A stretch of DNA of 64,000 nucleotides, taken from NCBI GenBank assembly GCA_963693315.1, contig OY856186.1:76606042-76670041 (forward strand), given 5' to 3'. The first letter of the stretch is position 1. The number at the start of each line of letters is the position of its first letter. Position numbers and translations under genes: made by a program. The DNA is from Diogma glabrata (lineage: Eukaryota; Arthropoda; Insecta; Diptera; Cylindrotomidae). Positions 36,475 to 50,819 of the stretch are shown here, piece after piece. The notes below the pieces were generated by a model. It saw nothing but the letters and a program-made list of their open reading frames with translations, had not been told where the DNA came from and made no database searches.

Positions 36475-38449
36475 GAAAACAACGATACCACAGCAACTTA
36501 CATTGCCCTACAGGTTGCTGTTGGTATCATTCACGTTTTGGAACTTCAGCAAGACAGTGTATACAACACACATTCACACAACACACTCATTTTCTAGTAG
36601 ACACCATATTTACCGTTTGATCTGGTCTTATGAGCTGCTAATGGTTCTTTTATTCTCACTTATGGTACGCAATGGTTATATCAAGTCAGCATCGGACTCA
36701 AACGAACATTCGCGCTTACCGTCACAATCAATAGCTGCTGTGAATTGACCGATTATTGGCGTCCATTTTTTATATAAATTTGGTACTCTTGTTGACCGTA
36801 AACGTAAACGACTGGTTAATTAAGCGAATCAGCTGTCAAACAATGTATCAACGGTTCGGACATCTACTCCAACACCGATCGTCTGTTAAGTCAACAATGG
36901 CTACGGCACTATTCTAAAACGATACCCTTCTCTTATAGCTGAACTAAATTACAACCAACCCGTGCCTCATAAGGTAGACCATCATATAGTTACGGTAGGA
37001 CACCTGCCAGTATCACGACAACGCAGATTGAATTCTACCCGACACAAAGCAACATTCAACGAATTTCAATATATGGTGGAATTAGGATTTAGCAGACCAG
37101 CATCTTATCCTCTGCAGATGGTGAAGAAAAAAACTCACGACTGGTGACCCTGTAGGGACTATTGAAGATTTAACATGATCACAACACCTGATTGTTATCC
37201 TGTACCCCTCGTTCAACACTTCTCTGTGGATTTACATGGTTTAAAAATATTCTCTAAAACTAATCTCGTCAGAGCATACCATCTCATTCCTGTCGTACCT
37301 GAGGATGTCTACAAAACGTTAATCACTACTCCATTTGACCTATTTGAATTCACCCGAACTCCATTTGGTTTTCGCAATGCCGCTCAAACGTTACAGCGAT
37401 TCACTAACGAAGTACTTCGAAATCTTGACTTTGTTTTTATCTACATAGACAACATTTTTTTGGCATCAGTATCCGAGGACCAACACAAATTTCACTTGGA
37501 TCAATTATTCCAAAAGTTAGAAGACTTTAACATTTACATCAAGACATTCACATGTATCTTTGGTGCAACTTTTCTTGATTTCCTTAGACACAAGATCACT
37601 CCTGATGGCATTCTCCCTGAATCAAGACGATTGAAGAATTCCCAGCTCTAAGCTCAATAAAAAACATTCAACGCTTTGTCGGTATGGTAAAATTTTACTC
37701 ACGGGGGAGTCCTGTGGCAGATCATGTTCATTTGCGGCCACAAACCGTAACGATCCAAAATAATCGATTTACAAATTTCGTTTAGTTAGTGTTATCCAAC
37801 CAACTTTTGTCCAAGCCTCATCAATGCACCGTATTAACATCATTGCTTAAATTTAAATTCAGTTTTCCTAATAAAAGTTTCTTAAATTTTATAATTTAAA
37901 TCGGTTTTTACGACTGCTGATCATCTATAGCAGATTATTGGTTGCTGATCACCTATCTAGCAGATATTATAGAACCTTCCCATATACAAAATGATGGATA
38001 AGTATTTTGATTAAATTTTTGAAATTGTTTTTGTGATTTTTCAGGAGGGCGCTAAATTTTTAAACGTATTTTCATTTTAACTTTTATATTTTAAAATGGC
38101 GCTATAGTTCACGATTTTTCTGTGCTATAAAAATCAGGCTTTGAATATCGGGGGTTTTGCCTGATGGCTTCGATAATTAGACATTCTACTTGGGTTCTGA
38201 AGTTATGGAAATTATACAGTTGTGCAGTTCATATCTTCCTGTAACCGCAGATGAAGTTACTCAAACAATCTAAGGAGTCACCCTGCAGTGAAGCTGATCT
38301 TAACGGTATTTCAAATATTGTCTTTGACGCTTAATACTTACAGTTTGTCTGAAACGTGAAATTTCACGGCCAGCATTGGAGCACCAAAGACTTACGCTAG
38401 TCTTCAACAGTGACAAACTCTCTGAAAACCCAACATCGTATAGTCCTCT
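36475..38449. repeat. Tandem segmental duplication, copy B (~2.0 kb)
   Basis: Near-identical to copy A. It differs by scattered substitutions, lacks the hairpin, keeps 4 bases (gcat) missing from A near 35587, and continues smoothly into LINE RT where A is cut off. B is therefore closer to the ancestral arrangement at its right end, A at its left end. Confidence 0.95.
36490..37651 (+). pseudogene. Ty3/Gypsy Gag end, protease and RT relic, copy B
   Basis: Same content as copy A. The RT frame (37175-37651) reads further, through ITPDGILPESRRL, but has the same Asn replacements in the catalytic 'NLVRAY' and YIDN motifs. Sharing of these inactivating changes shows the element was dead before the duplication. 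Confidence 0.88.
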
Positions 38450-39150
38450 GTGTATGGTTGGCATAATTGGAAAGGTCGTTGAGAGAATCTAGGTGCATAC
38501 TGAAGAAGAGCTTGGTTTACAAGACCGCCAATTCAGATTCAGGAGAAGAGAAAAATCTCATATCAATACGATCAAAACTGAATGCGACAAACCACGTGAA
38601 GCGATAGATTGTGTATAATGGAAACAAGGCACCAAACAGTATACCGTGTTGTAATTATCTTGGATATCAAAAGGTTTTTAATTCTCCCAGCTGTGATCAA
38701 ATCATTTGCGCACTTGATAGTATGAAATTTACGTACTGTATATGCTATGTATTTGATCTAACTACTTCTGAGCAAGAACTATTGGGTATTACATGAAATA
38801 ACATAGCAAAAGGTATCTAACAAGGCCCAGTTCTGAGATCTTTGCTTCGAAATATTGTGTATCATCCTTGCAGAAAGCCTAAAGTTTGTAGTAGACGTAG
38901 ATGATATCGCTATGTAGTTATCATGGCTAAACAACTAACAAATATTGTAAAAATTTCACCCAGACAATTGCGAACGTTAAACAATGGCTTGACTTGAACT
39001 GGTTGATCATAAGACCGACTGGCGACTAGTATACTTATGAGTAGTAGTAAAACAGCAAAAATATTGAAATAAATTTGGTCAGTAAACAATAAAATCATGT
39101 CCGAACTATAAATATCTGGAAGTCATTCTTGACTTAAACCTTAAAGACTA
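38140..39150 (+). pseudogene. R1/LOA-like LINE reverse transcriptase relic
   Basis: Frames with stops carry RT motifs in order: PVTADEVTQTI, KESPCSEADLNGISNIVFDA ('KaPG.DGipN..lk.a'), LTLVFNSDKLSENPTSYSPL and CMVGIIGKVVERI ('LlDt.GKi.Eri'), EELGLQDRQFRFRRREKSHI ('e..gls..QyGFR.gRST'), VFNSPSCDQIICAL ('aFNsasWd.I..AL'), GI*QGPVLRSLLRNIVY ('GVPQGSvLGPlLWNi.Y'), DVDDIAM (the 'ADDvA' catalytic box, first residue changed) and NNKIMSEL*ISGSHS (the 'KYLGV.lD' region). The order and spacing identify an R1/LOA/Jockey-type RT. It may be the same family as the relic at 1-1350 but in the opposite orientation. Confidence 0.75.
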
Positions 39151-39677
39151 AAGAACACCAAAGAGGACAATCCAGTGGCAACAAATCAATTCTTAATTAT
39201 GGAAGAAAACTCAAAGAGAATTTAATGTGACATAGCACTAAAAAAGAAAGTGGGGTATCTGTTTGCTCCATCAGGTCATGTAATTGAAATTGCAGGATGA
39301 TAAAGACATTGTGATGCAATGGGGTTATATTTAATATTCTTTAGTGATACAGGACCATCATCGTCGATGTTCTTCGCTTTTGTAAACGTATGAAAGACAA
39401 ATGTATATGAGAATTGTGTGTTGTTGTGGTAAGTGTATATAATGTAGGATATACCAAAAGGAATACCATTAAAATATTCAGTTTTAATATAAATTATTTA
39501 AATAAAGCTTTTGCTCGAAATACTGTTGAAGTATATTCTTTCAGTAAACCATGATACGGCAAATAAGACACTGAATGTTCAGCACCATTGACTTTACGAC
39601 GAATCTCGTAATCTTGGGATTCATAAAACGCTACGGGATTGCAATCCCTAGTGCAGAGTATGTTTTACTTTAAAATT
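39151..39677. other. No supported gene; possible LINE 3' remainder
   Basis: Probably the decayed C-terminal part of the preceding LINE RT, but no motif can be named. Ends at the LTR target site. Confidence 0.35.
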
Positions 39678-41077
39678 TGTAAAGCCTGGACCTTACAAAT
39701 TAAAATAGATGCCTAAGGCATCTATTTATCCAAGGGTTTTTTCATTTAAACATTCCAAAAATGATACACCAATGTGCAGGTGTGGACTCTACACAGAAAA
39801 AATCTCTAATAAACAAACTCTTTTATAAGACTATTTCGTCTTAGAATAATCAAACAAAAAAAGATTCAAAGTATTTAGCAAAATTATATAATATAAAAGT
39901 AAAATCTAACCTTAAGTTAATGTAGATTGTTGACTTCCAAATTGTATTGTCATGTTTCCCAGAATTGTCCCAAGATTGTCTGAATTCACTGCATCGAAAC
40001 GGCTTTCACCGTCTTTATAAATTGTATCCAATTCGAATTATGTTTATGACTCCTTGAAATTGGATTAAAATTGATTGATGTTTGAACTATAATTTTATCA
40101 CCCGGAACGTCGACAACTCGTTTGCATACATGCCGATGTGCTATGCAAGCATATCTTATTGCATGACTAAAAATTCTTCCGGTTTTCGACAAAAGAATTA
40201 AACATTTGATGTAAGATAATAAGCACAAAAAATTAGATAGTTTTGTTTTATTACAATCAATCCAACAAAATCACAATTTACATACAATTTTCACCATACT
40301 TAGTATGCTTAATAACTTTTTGTTTTTTTTTCTTTTCTTACAAAAAACGGTTTAAGGAATAGATTTTTTTATGTTTTGCTTTAACAAATATTTCAATTTA
40401 ATATTTTTCCTTATTTTTCTTTATTTTTTTATTAACAATTATAATATCACAACTTTTAACTTTTCGATTTGAAAATCGTAATCGAACTAAAAATTGATTT
40501 TTAAAAATAAAATCATACTGACCTAATTATGCAAAAATGCCTTCTATAAATATCATTTAAACAAAGGAGTAGAAGCGAGATGGTTATTCAAAAATTTTGT
40601 ATACTTCTTTCTGTTATGTGGTATTATCCCTTTTCAAAAAAAAAAATCAATCACGATCATTATCATACTGTCTCAACAAGAGCATTACAAAACTCATATA
40701 TCAATTAAACTCTGTTTCATTTGATTATCGTCGATCATGAATAGAAACGAAATGCAACAATTCGTTAACAGTTTAATGTGAACAGATGATTAATATCCCA
40801 TTACTATTACAATCCCAAACATTTCAATATGAGATTGTATCTGATAGTATCAACAAAAATAGAAAAATGCAATTACAACTATATGAGTTTTACTTTTGTT
40901 TGTTTAAAACAGAGTAGAGTTAGATTATTTTGTTTATTAATTTAAGCAATATGAATTGTGAGGGCCGTGCTAATGTATATTGACGTCATGCGTATTTGCT
41001 GAAGTTGAGTTTTAAGAACTATCAAGGAATACAAGAAATACTATTGATTAAATAAAAAGTCAGATTGCGGCATAACA
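39678..41077 (-). repeat. 3' LTR (1400 bp)
   Basis: Starts TGTAAAGCC and ends GGCATAACA in plus-strand reading. An 80-codon minus-strand frame (39986-40228) is shared with the other LTR with only two changed residues; conservation follows from LTR identity, so it is not evidence of a gene. Confidence 0.92.
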
Positions 41078-42239
41078 GACAATTTCCTGAACCGATATCA
41101 AACAAGCATTCAGCAGTGAAATGCCTTTTGTGAAGGTTAAGGAAAGAAAATATGTCACAATCACTAATATTTACCGATACTAGGTATACGAATTGATGAG
41201 TCGGGTACCTCTCCCAAGGCAACCAGATGTTTAGCAATTTTGCATGACGCTAATTCTGAAAGAAAGTTCGAATTGTAGATGTTGTGTAACCATAATGAAA
41301 ATAAAGATGTTTAGAATTACTGATGTTGTATATCCGTTACGAAAGAATTGCGAATTATAGATGTTTCATACAAAAAAATTAAATTGTTAAGTTATGGCGA
41401 CTTGATGACAATTGTATCCGAATTCTTGATTGTTGAACGCCAGAGTTTTGTTGACCAACTGCATTATAATGATATCGTATAAACTGTCATGTCTCGCTGT
41501 AAAAGTTCCCCAATTGAGACACGCCGAGTCCCAGCAGACAACAGGCAGCGCAGAGTTGGTAAGCGTGCGCAAATAAATCAAGTGTTAGATACTAGTGAAT
41601 GAAATTATATTATTTATTAAAGGTAAGTTCTATTGCAATCAAAGGAATATAAATGTTGACCATCATGACCATCAACCGAAATCCCATACTGTTCAGTAAT
41701 TGTATGTGGAACTGATGACAGATATGAGCCTAATAATCTCTTTCTACGCACATCAAATTTCCCAAAAAAACTAAAACTAAAGAAAAAAAGAACTACCTAA
41801 TACGCTTACTGAACAGTGCCCTCAAGTACCATAATTCAATTTCAGGTAATGAGAGACAACATTACTATTGTTAGCGGGGCAAGCTATCTAGAAAAATAGT
41901 AGAAATTTTTGAAAGTTAATTGAAAAAAAATGAATGGGGAGGGTAAGCTAATTCAAAGTAGAGTCAGATAACCGCAAACAAAGTCTTAAGCGGCCCACAT
42001 CTAACACGAAAACGTTAATATGTTAAGCATTGTGGATGATTTATTAGAACAACCAAGGTATAAATTTTAATAAATCAAGATACTAATATAAAGAATAATA
42101 ATAAAAAAAATTAATAATAATTAATAAATTGATAAAGATAAAAAAAACTACTACAGGAAAATAAATTAACAGGAATATTACTATAGCTATTACAAAATAA
42201 GTTAACAGAGATTTAAAACTGATGGAGACTGAATTAATG
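41078..42239. other. 3' internal region of the LTR element, no gene seen
   Basis: Between the integrase tail and the 3' LTR. No env-like frame and no convincing polypurine tract next to 41078 (the minus strand there reads ttcaggaaattgtc). Confidence 0.5.
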
Positions 42240-42509
42240 TCACAAACGGATGTCTTTCGAAGGGTAAGTCCCCATGTCCTTACCATCTAAGTTCGCACAT
42301 TTGTACATATCCTTACCAACCTTGCACTCTATTATGGCTGGTACTAATTGTGAAGACATCTTGGCTGATCGTTTATTAGCTGCACCACCCAAGCGATGTT
42401 GCCGTAGCAAAAGCCGCTGTTGTGGCCGAAAAGTTTGTGGTCGAGTTCGCGTTCGCGAAGTATATTGTTGTTGAGGCCTTGTAACTGTTGCTACTAAATG
42501 CTGTTGCAA
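42240..42509 (-). pseudogene. Integrase C-terminal tail remnant
   Basis: The last residues, KDMYKCANLDGKDMGTYPSK followed by DIRL, match the C-terminal '...d..G..lG.yhakDI' ending of insect Gypsy integrases, after a basic Arg/Gln-rich stretch (TRTRPQTFRPQQRLLL). Upstream integrase, RNase H and RT are absent: the frame joins the protease region within about 20 bp. Confidence 0.6.
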
Positions 42510-42526
42510 GTTAGATCTGAAGTTCG

Positions 42527-43372
42527 CTAACTGGTTCGCATGAAAAGTGCTTCGGAAATAGGAACTTCTAGACTATGTGTTTGTTCTGGGGTTTGGTCAC
42601 TCTGGATTAGATCAGCTATAAATGAAGGAGTGATGCCAAAGTCTCTCCGAAAATCTGCACCCAGGTACACCTCCTCCTTCAGACTTGGGACTACATAGAA
42701 CCAAAAAGATTTTGTAAAACCGTTGAAAGAAATGGGAACGTCGACGTATCCCAGAATATGGTTACGTGTGCCATCCACTGTACGGATGAAGGATGAAAAT
42801 TTACGATATGAAATGCCGGCATTATTTAATAACTCTAAAGAATTTCTTCCTAGAAAACTGATAGCGGCCCTATTATCCAGAAGTCCATATACAATTTTAT
42901 CAAGGATGTCGATGTAAATATGCGGCCTAGAATCATTTAGTTCGGAAATGATAGAAACAACACATGATTTATTGAAAATCTTTCGCAACTTTAGATAGTG
43001 TTTAAAACAACGTTCGTAGCGCTTTAAAGAAATTAGTTTTCGTCGAACCGGAATTTGAACTGAGCTAGATTTAGGTTCATTGTGTGTACCTGTCAAAGTA
43101 CAGTGATTAATTGTCGATTGTTCATTCGTATTTGTCGAAAAGCTCTCCATTGCTTCTGTTGCGAGGTATCGGGGTTGGTATTCATCAGCTTGTATTTCTG
43201 TTTGACCAGTTGTTCTCGCCGTTGTTGGAAAAGATGACCATAACCTTTCATATTTCTGGCACAGTACCCGCAAGTCAGCTAGAGTAGCTACATTTGCCAC
43301 CATTGTAGCGTTTCTTAATTTATCTGACATGCCTTCGCTTACAATCTCCATCATCTCCAGTTCTGAAAATGG
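42527..43372 (-). pseudogene. Gag C-terminus and retropepsin of the LTR element
   Basis: In frame with the upstream Gag, after one stop at 43373-43375. It begins ELEMMEIVSEGMSDKLRNA. A region RYERCFKHYLK...KSC occupies the place of the zinc knuckle ('C.kC...GH...C') but only two Cys remain. A retropepsin-like domain follows: DKIVYGLLDNRAAISFLG, SLELLNNAGISY, TRNHILGYVDVPISFNG, KEEVYLGADFRRDFGI. The expected D-S/T-G-A active site reads D-N-R-A, so the protease should be inactive. Confidence 0.85.
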
Positions 43373-44245
43373 TTAAGCCAGTCTTCTGTTGAGGTGGCTA
43401 ACCTCTATGATGTAATCAAATATCCCATCCTTTTCATTTTGTCTTCTGTTCAGTAGTGCACTCAGTACAGCCTTATCATCGTTAAGAGTACCAAACGTTC
43501 GCAATAAACTTTCTCGGAGTATGGGGTAGGTCACCACTCGATACTCATAAGTAAGGTTTATGTAATGTTTATCCGCGACTCCACGAAGATACCGGGGAAC
43601 GATTGACTTTAAATCATCAAAGGTCACCTGATCCCTCCGTGCAGCCACTTCAACCAAATGGATGAACTCGTGAGCATCTGGTGATGACCCATTCCCTGAG
43701 AACAGAGGAAGCCAATCTGTCCAAAATTGACTCAAGTCCTGATAGTCTTCGTTCTCTTCCTGCTGCATTACTGGTGCTGGAAGTGCCTGTATCCTAGCCA
43801 CTTGTTGATAAGAAGGTAGAGGAGACAAAGATTTAATCCTATTGAGTGATTCATTTAAACTCCTAGTGGCATAATTACGGCCGTACACAATTTCATCACT
43901 ATCATCCAATCGGTTGACACGATCTAGATAATGTTTAACACGGCTTAAAAGGCCCTGTAAAATATGTGGTTGTAATGAGGGTACAAGATCCCTCGCTTTA
44001 CTGGACAAAAATAAGGCAGCGTCTACAATCGCTTCGCTTTCTTCAGTCATGTTCACCGTGTGTGATTGAAACATCCTTGTAGCTGGACTACGCGCAGCGT
44101 CACTCAATTGTTGTATCCAGTCCTCGCTGTTGTACTGTATGTCCAGGAGGAAGCATTCGACCCACAACTCGTATTCTTCAAGACCGTAGAACGGATGGTC
44201 CAACGGAACAACTGACATTTTTTTTGTCAGAGATAAATAAAACAA
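43373..44245 (-). pseudogene. Gag N-terminal part of the LTR element (290 aa)
   Basis: Long frame with the Ty3/Gypsy Gag core in its second half: LSQFWTDWLPLFSGNGSSPD, HEFIHLVEVAARRDQVTFDD, LLRTFGTLNDDKAVLSALLN, then RRQNEKDGIFDYIIEVSHLN, the 'q...E.v.dyi..m..l...' segment. The likely start is the second Met (MSVVPLDHPF), nine codons in. The frame ends at a single TAA at 43373-43375, after which the same frame continues as Gag C-terminus and protease. Gag assembles the retroelement particle; here it is truncated. Confidence 0.85.

Positions 44246-45647
<1,402 letters not shown>

Positions 45648-45680
<33 letters not shown>
45648..45680. repeat. (TA)n microsatellite, right of the MITE
   Basis: About 16 TA units, then (ttta)n to about 45840. 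Confidence 0.95.
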
Positions 45681-45685
<5 letters not shown>

Positions 45686-47028
45686 TTATTTATTTATAAA
45701 ATATGAAAATATATTTATTTATTTATTCAAAATGTATTTAATTATAGAATTTTTATTTATTTATAAAAATATATTTATTTATTGATTTGTAAAATATTTA
45801 TTTATTTAGAAAAAGAGTAAATTATTTAATTATTTATGTATTTATAATGTTAGAGATTTTTCCTGGGCAAAGCCCACACCGATTGACTGCATAATCAAAA
45901 AATTTTTAAAAGGAATTGTAAAGAAGAGTCGAAGTGGAAAATCAAACTCGCGATCTCTTCCCAGAAACGACATGTGAGGTCTAGAACAAAAATAGGTCTA
46001 AAAATCCTAAAATCTACATTCTAGTACCCTCCCGCGTGATGAAATGAATTCAGCATTGTTTAAAGATTCAGCCTAAATATCTGTTATCTACAAAAATCAT
46101 ATGCTGAGTTCATTCATCCTTAAAACTAAGAAAAATATCAAAAATAGAAAAAAAATTAAGACTAACATCGTTTGTTGGGAGTAGACCAGTAGAGTACCAC
46201 TCTCCAGATCCGGGTTCATCACAAAACCCAATTCGCTATTGTAACGCGATGTTGGATGGATTTGCTAAGTCCATAAAAATTGTGAAGGGAGGTTGAGTTG
46301 AACTTGGTTTTTCCCAACAGAGTGGAGATCTGGATGCAGCTTCACTTGTATGGAGGAGTGCTTAGCATTGTAGAAGCGATCCTGGCTGTCCGTAGGACTG
46401 ACAGGCATCAATTCTCTTCCGCATAAACACTCGTCCAGTGTAGCTGCATTCAGTCTCGGCAGGAAAACTAGTTGAAATTTACCATTATAAAAATTTAATC
46501 CACTTGGTGATCGCATGCCAAAAGACAGAGGCGATCTTCAACCAACGATACATGTTAAGAGGGTGAAGCCCCTTGGATTCTTTCTTAGAGCTACCAATAG
46601 TTTATTTAGATTATAACGTTGTAAAGATTATTTGTTGCATCATAAACATCGATTAAAAATAAAGATATATGATAATACAATAGTATAAAAAAAATACAGT
46701 AGATATATAAAAAAAACACCATAGGTATATAAAAGCTATATATAAAAAATAATTCAATCAAACATCAAACACAGATGCAACAAAGTCATCACAACCTACA
46801 ATATCCGGATATTCATAATGTATATAAAGAACCGTATCATTCAAAAAATGTAAAAATATCAAAAATATAAGTATTACAACATTCAACATATTATAAAAAA
46901 AACATATACAGAAAAAACACAGAAAAAATATCAAAAAAAATTCAAAATATTAAAATATCATCAAAAAATATTAAAATATGAAACTTTATTGTGTGTTTTA
47001 TAACGGGTTACCCGTTATAAAACCGGTT
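45681..47028. other. Leader of the LTR element, no recognised gene
   Basis: 45681-45840 is (ttta)n-like. 46150-46560 is richer in GC and holds an 83-codon minus-strand frame (46265-46516: PRLNAATLDECLCGRELMPV) that I cannot assign. 46620-46980 is very AT-rich. 46998-47020 is a perfect palindrome, ttataacgggt-t-acccgttataa, next to the primer site. Confidence 0.45.
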
Positions 47029-47046
47029 TGTTTTTGTTCGGCGCCA
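47029..47046 (-). promoter_or_regulatory. Primer binding site (tRNA-Lys-like)
   Basis: On the minus strand, two bases after the 5' LTR, the sequence reads tggcgccgaacaaaaaca. The first seven bases and gaac match the widespread tRNA-Lys-type primer site that starts tggcgcc. This position fixes the element's orientation as minus, in agreement with Gag. Confidence 0.7.
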
Positions 47047-47048
47047 TG

Positions 47049-48515
47049 TGTAAAGCCTGGACCTTACAAATTAAAATAGATGCCTAAGGCATCTATTTAT
47101 CCAAGGGTTTTTTCATTTAAACATTCCAAAAATGATACACCAATGTGCAGGTGTGGACTCTACACAGAAAAAATCTCTAATAAACAAACTCTTTTATAAG
47201 ACCATTTCGTCTTAGAATAATCAAACAAAAAAAGATTCAAAGTATTTAGCAAAATTATATAATATAAAAGTAAAATCTAACCTTAAGTTAATGTAGATTG
47301 TTGACTTCCAAATTGTATTGTCATGTTTCCCAGGATTGTCCCAAGATTGTCTGAATTCACTGCATCGAAACGGCTTTCATCGTCTTTATAAATTGTATCC
47401 AATTCGAATTATGTTTATGACTCCTTGAAATTGGATTAAAATTGATTGATGTTTGAACTATAATTTTATCACCCGGAACGTCGACAACTCGTTTGCATAC
47501 ATGCCGATGTGCTATGCAAGCATATCTTATTGCATGAACAAAAATTCTTCCGGTTTTCGACAAAAGAATTAAACATTTGATGTAAGATAATAAGCACAAA
47601 AAATTAGATAGTTTTGTTTTATTACAATCAATCCAACAAAATCACAATTTACATACAATTTTCACCATACTTAGTATTAAAATATACTAATATTTTATAT
47701 ATATAATAAAATATACTAAAATATTAAGCATACTAATACTTAGTATGCTTAATAACTTTTTGTTTTTTTTTCTTTTCTTACAAAAAACGGTTTAAGGAAT
47801 AGATTTTTTTATGTTTTGCTTTAACAAATATTTCAATTTAATATTTTTCCTTATTTTTCTTTTTTTTTATCAACAATTATAATATCACAACTTTTAACTT
47901 TTCGATTTGAAAATCGTAATCGAACTAAAAATTGATTTTTAAAAATAAAATCATACTGACCTAATTATGCAAAAATGCCTTCTATAAATATCATTTAAAC
48001 AAAGGAGTAGAAGCGAGATGGTTATTCAAAAATTTTGTATACTTCTTTCTGTTATGTGGTATTATCCCTTTTCAAAAAAAAAAATCAATCACGATCATTA
48101 TCATACTGTCTCAACAAGTGCATTACAAAACTCATATATCAATTAAACTCTGTTTCATTTGATTATCGTCGATCATGAATAGAAACGAAATGCAACAATT
48201 CGTTAACAGTTTAATTTGTACAGATGATTAATATCCCATTACTATTACAATCCCAAACATTTCAATATGAGATTGTATCTGATAGTATCAACAAAAATAG
48301 AAAAATACAATTACAACTATATGGGTTTTACTTTTGTTTGTTTAAAACAGAGTAGAGTTAGATTATTTTGTTTAGTAATTTAAGCAATATGAATTTTGAG
48401 GGCCGTGCTAATGTATATTGACGTCATGCGTATTTGCTGAAGTTGAGTTTTAAGAACTATCAAGGAATACAAGAAATACTATTGATTAAATAAAAAGTCA
48501 GATTGCGGCATAACA
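47049..48515 (-). repeat. 5' LTR (1467 bp)
   Basis: Copy of 39678-41077, with an AT-rich insertion of about 69 bp near 47676-47744 flanked by tacttagtat repeats. It should hold the element's promoter, but no motif was confirmed. Confidence 0.92.
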
Positions 48516-50819
48516 AATTTTTTAGCTTAATGTTTAATTACTATAACAAAACAATAAATAATTACAAACATTCCGCATAAACATATTTAATATGCCGAAT
48601 TTTTTTTCAATTCCCGCATACTCGAGAGGTATATCCTTTCTTGTTGCCTATGATATCCAATTTAAAATATTAAAATTGTTAGTTTGAAGAGTTGTTGTAG
48701 GAAAACTACGTAATTGGTTTTGTTACATTCCTTCCCCAACGAAAAAATTTTTTGGTTCATCGTTGGAAATATTAAAAAAAAAATAGATTATGTATTTCTA
48801 TTTATTTTGTATTTCTATTTACGTCAATCAAAAATCGATGTATTTAAAGCAACCTAACCTAATAGGATTGTTAGTTATACATATATCAATACATCAAAGA
48901 ATAATCATTAAAAATCTAAACTTTTTGATTCCATTTATAAATTTTATTTGATGACTTTATTTTCCATTTCATTAGTTTTTCAATATTGGAGCTTTCGACC
49001 ATAGCAATAGCAAAATTCATAAAAACTATAACTTTTATCTTTATATTAGTTCAATCAATGATTTTATAAAACTATTATTCCAAATGAAATATCAATGGTG
49101 GAAAAATATGTACTCGTTCGTACAGTTATATTCAGTTTTTAATTAGAATTTTTTTTGCGAATTTTTTCTCTCTATTGATAAACTTTTATGTTTTTGCAAG
49201 CTTGATAGGATACTCGTATATGTATGTACAACTGAAGGGGTTTCTCAAGTGTTTTTTTTATGTTTTTGTTGGATAATTAACGAGACCATGTCTGGTGATA
49301 TTATTTAATGGAGAATATTAATCAAATGAAAACAATGAATAATGATTTTTAGCTTTCATCTCGATAGATATGAAGTGGTTTTTTTTACTGAACTGATAGA
49401 AAACTAATTGAAACGTATTTTTAGTTCTTGACAGATTTGTTTTAAAAGCGAGATTAGAGAAAAATTTAATTGGTGTTTTTTTTGTCTCAATAAAATAAAA
49501 TAAAATTTGTTGATAACAATTTTATTGTACAAAGACTTAAGAGTAACAATTCGCCACGTAGGTTTGATTTGAGGCAAAAGCGCAATTTAGTAGTTTTTGA
49601 ATAATTATGTTGACGTTTTTAACATATATGTCACAATTTAACATAAATATCCTTTAAAAGCAAGGTCCCACAATGATGATTAACGCTTTTTAGTACCTAT
49701 GTGGGTTTGATTCCAACCGAGACTATTAAACGAAGAAGTCGCTGTGCATTTTGTCAGATTGACAGTTTACATTATAATTTATTTTTTAATAATATATTTA
49801 ATGTATTAATAAATATGTTTAAATAATACTGTTTCCATCTAGCCGACTTATAACTGAGTTGAGGAAATATTTGCGACATGATGCATTCATTTCATTGGAG
49901 CGTAAATTTAATTGTTCAACATAATGCTCATTACATTTATTTATTACGCAAGGATCTAATTCCTTATTTTTTGTTATTTTCCTAATTTAGTACAGAATTA
50001 AAATATAACAGTAACAAATTTTATAACGTGCATAATATACACATGTCAGTTTTTTTTTTTTTTGATTAAATGATTACTAATTAGCAGTTAACTTTTTTAT
50101 TATTGGCTAGCAATTAAATTTCCATTGTTACAGATTATTGGCAAATTTAATGTTTAAACATAAAAAATTGAATATCAGTCAAATATAACGACCGTGTTTT
50201 TATTAAAGATAAATTAGTTAACCAGTGATAACTTCTGTTATTCATATAATTAAATAATCAATCGATTTTATTTTCATTCACAAATTTTCATTTTAAGAGA
50301 GCACAAACTCAAATATCAGTTAACGTTTTATCAAATCACATCTCCTTCAGGATATCCGCATTGAAAAAAAATTGTATATGTATAAGACGAAAACGTACCC
50401 TTAAAATCTTAGAATATCACAATAAAAATATTAACGTGACAAGAAATATAATTTTTGAGTTCTAGGTTCAATATACATATTTGTCTTTTTTTTGCTTTTC
50501 TTTTTGATGAAAAGAAAATAGATTTAATTTTTTGGTGGTAAGATGGAAAATTATTAATGAAATATTTATTGTTCGTGCGGAAATATTGATATTGAAAGAA
50601 AAATCTCGTAAACACAAGATTTGGGTAAGAAAAAGAATTCCAACTGTATTTTTTGTTTTTAAAGCGAAAACTTTAGTTATATATTCAAAAGGAAAGTCAA
50701 TAAACTCGGTCCATATAAATAACCGTTGAAATAGGAAATACTCAAGGTTGGAAACTTCAAATGTTGTATTTTTTTATTGCTTTGTGTAAATATTTAGAAA
50801 ACTTAACAAAGACATTTGG
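48516..50819. other. AT-rich DNA, no gene seen
   Basis: Only short chance ORFs and homopolymer runs. Confidence 0.4.

Noticed and set aside
39986..40228. 80-codon ORF conserved at 47357-47599
   Set aside because: The two copies lie in the two LTRs of one element, so conservation is explained by LTR identity and not by selection on a protein.
46265..46516. 83-codon minus-strand ORF in the LTR element leader
   Set aside because: GC-richer than its surroundings but no recognisable domain and no relation to Gag; left as unassigned leader sequence.
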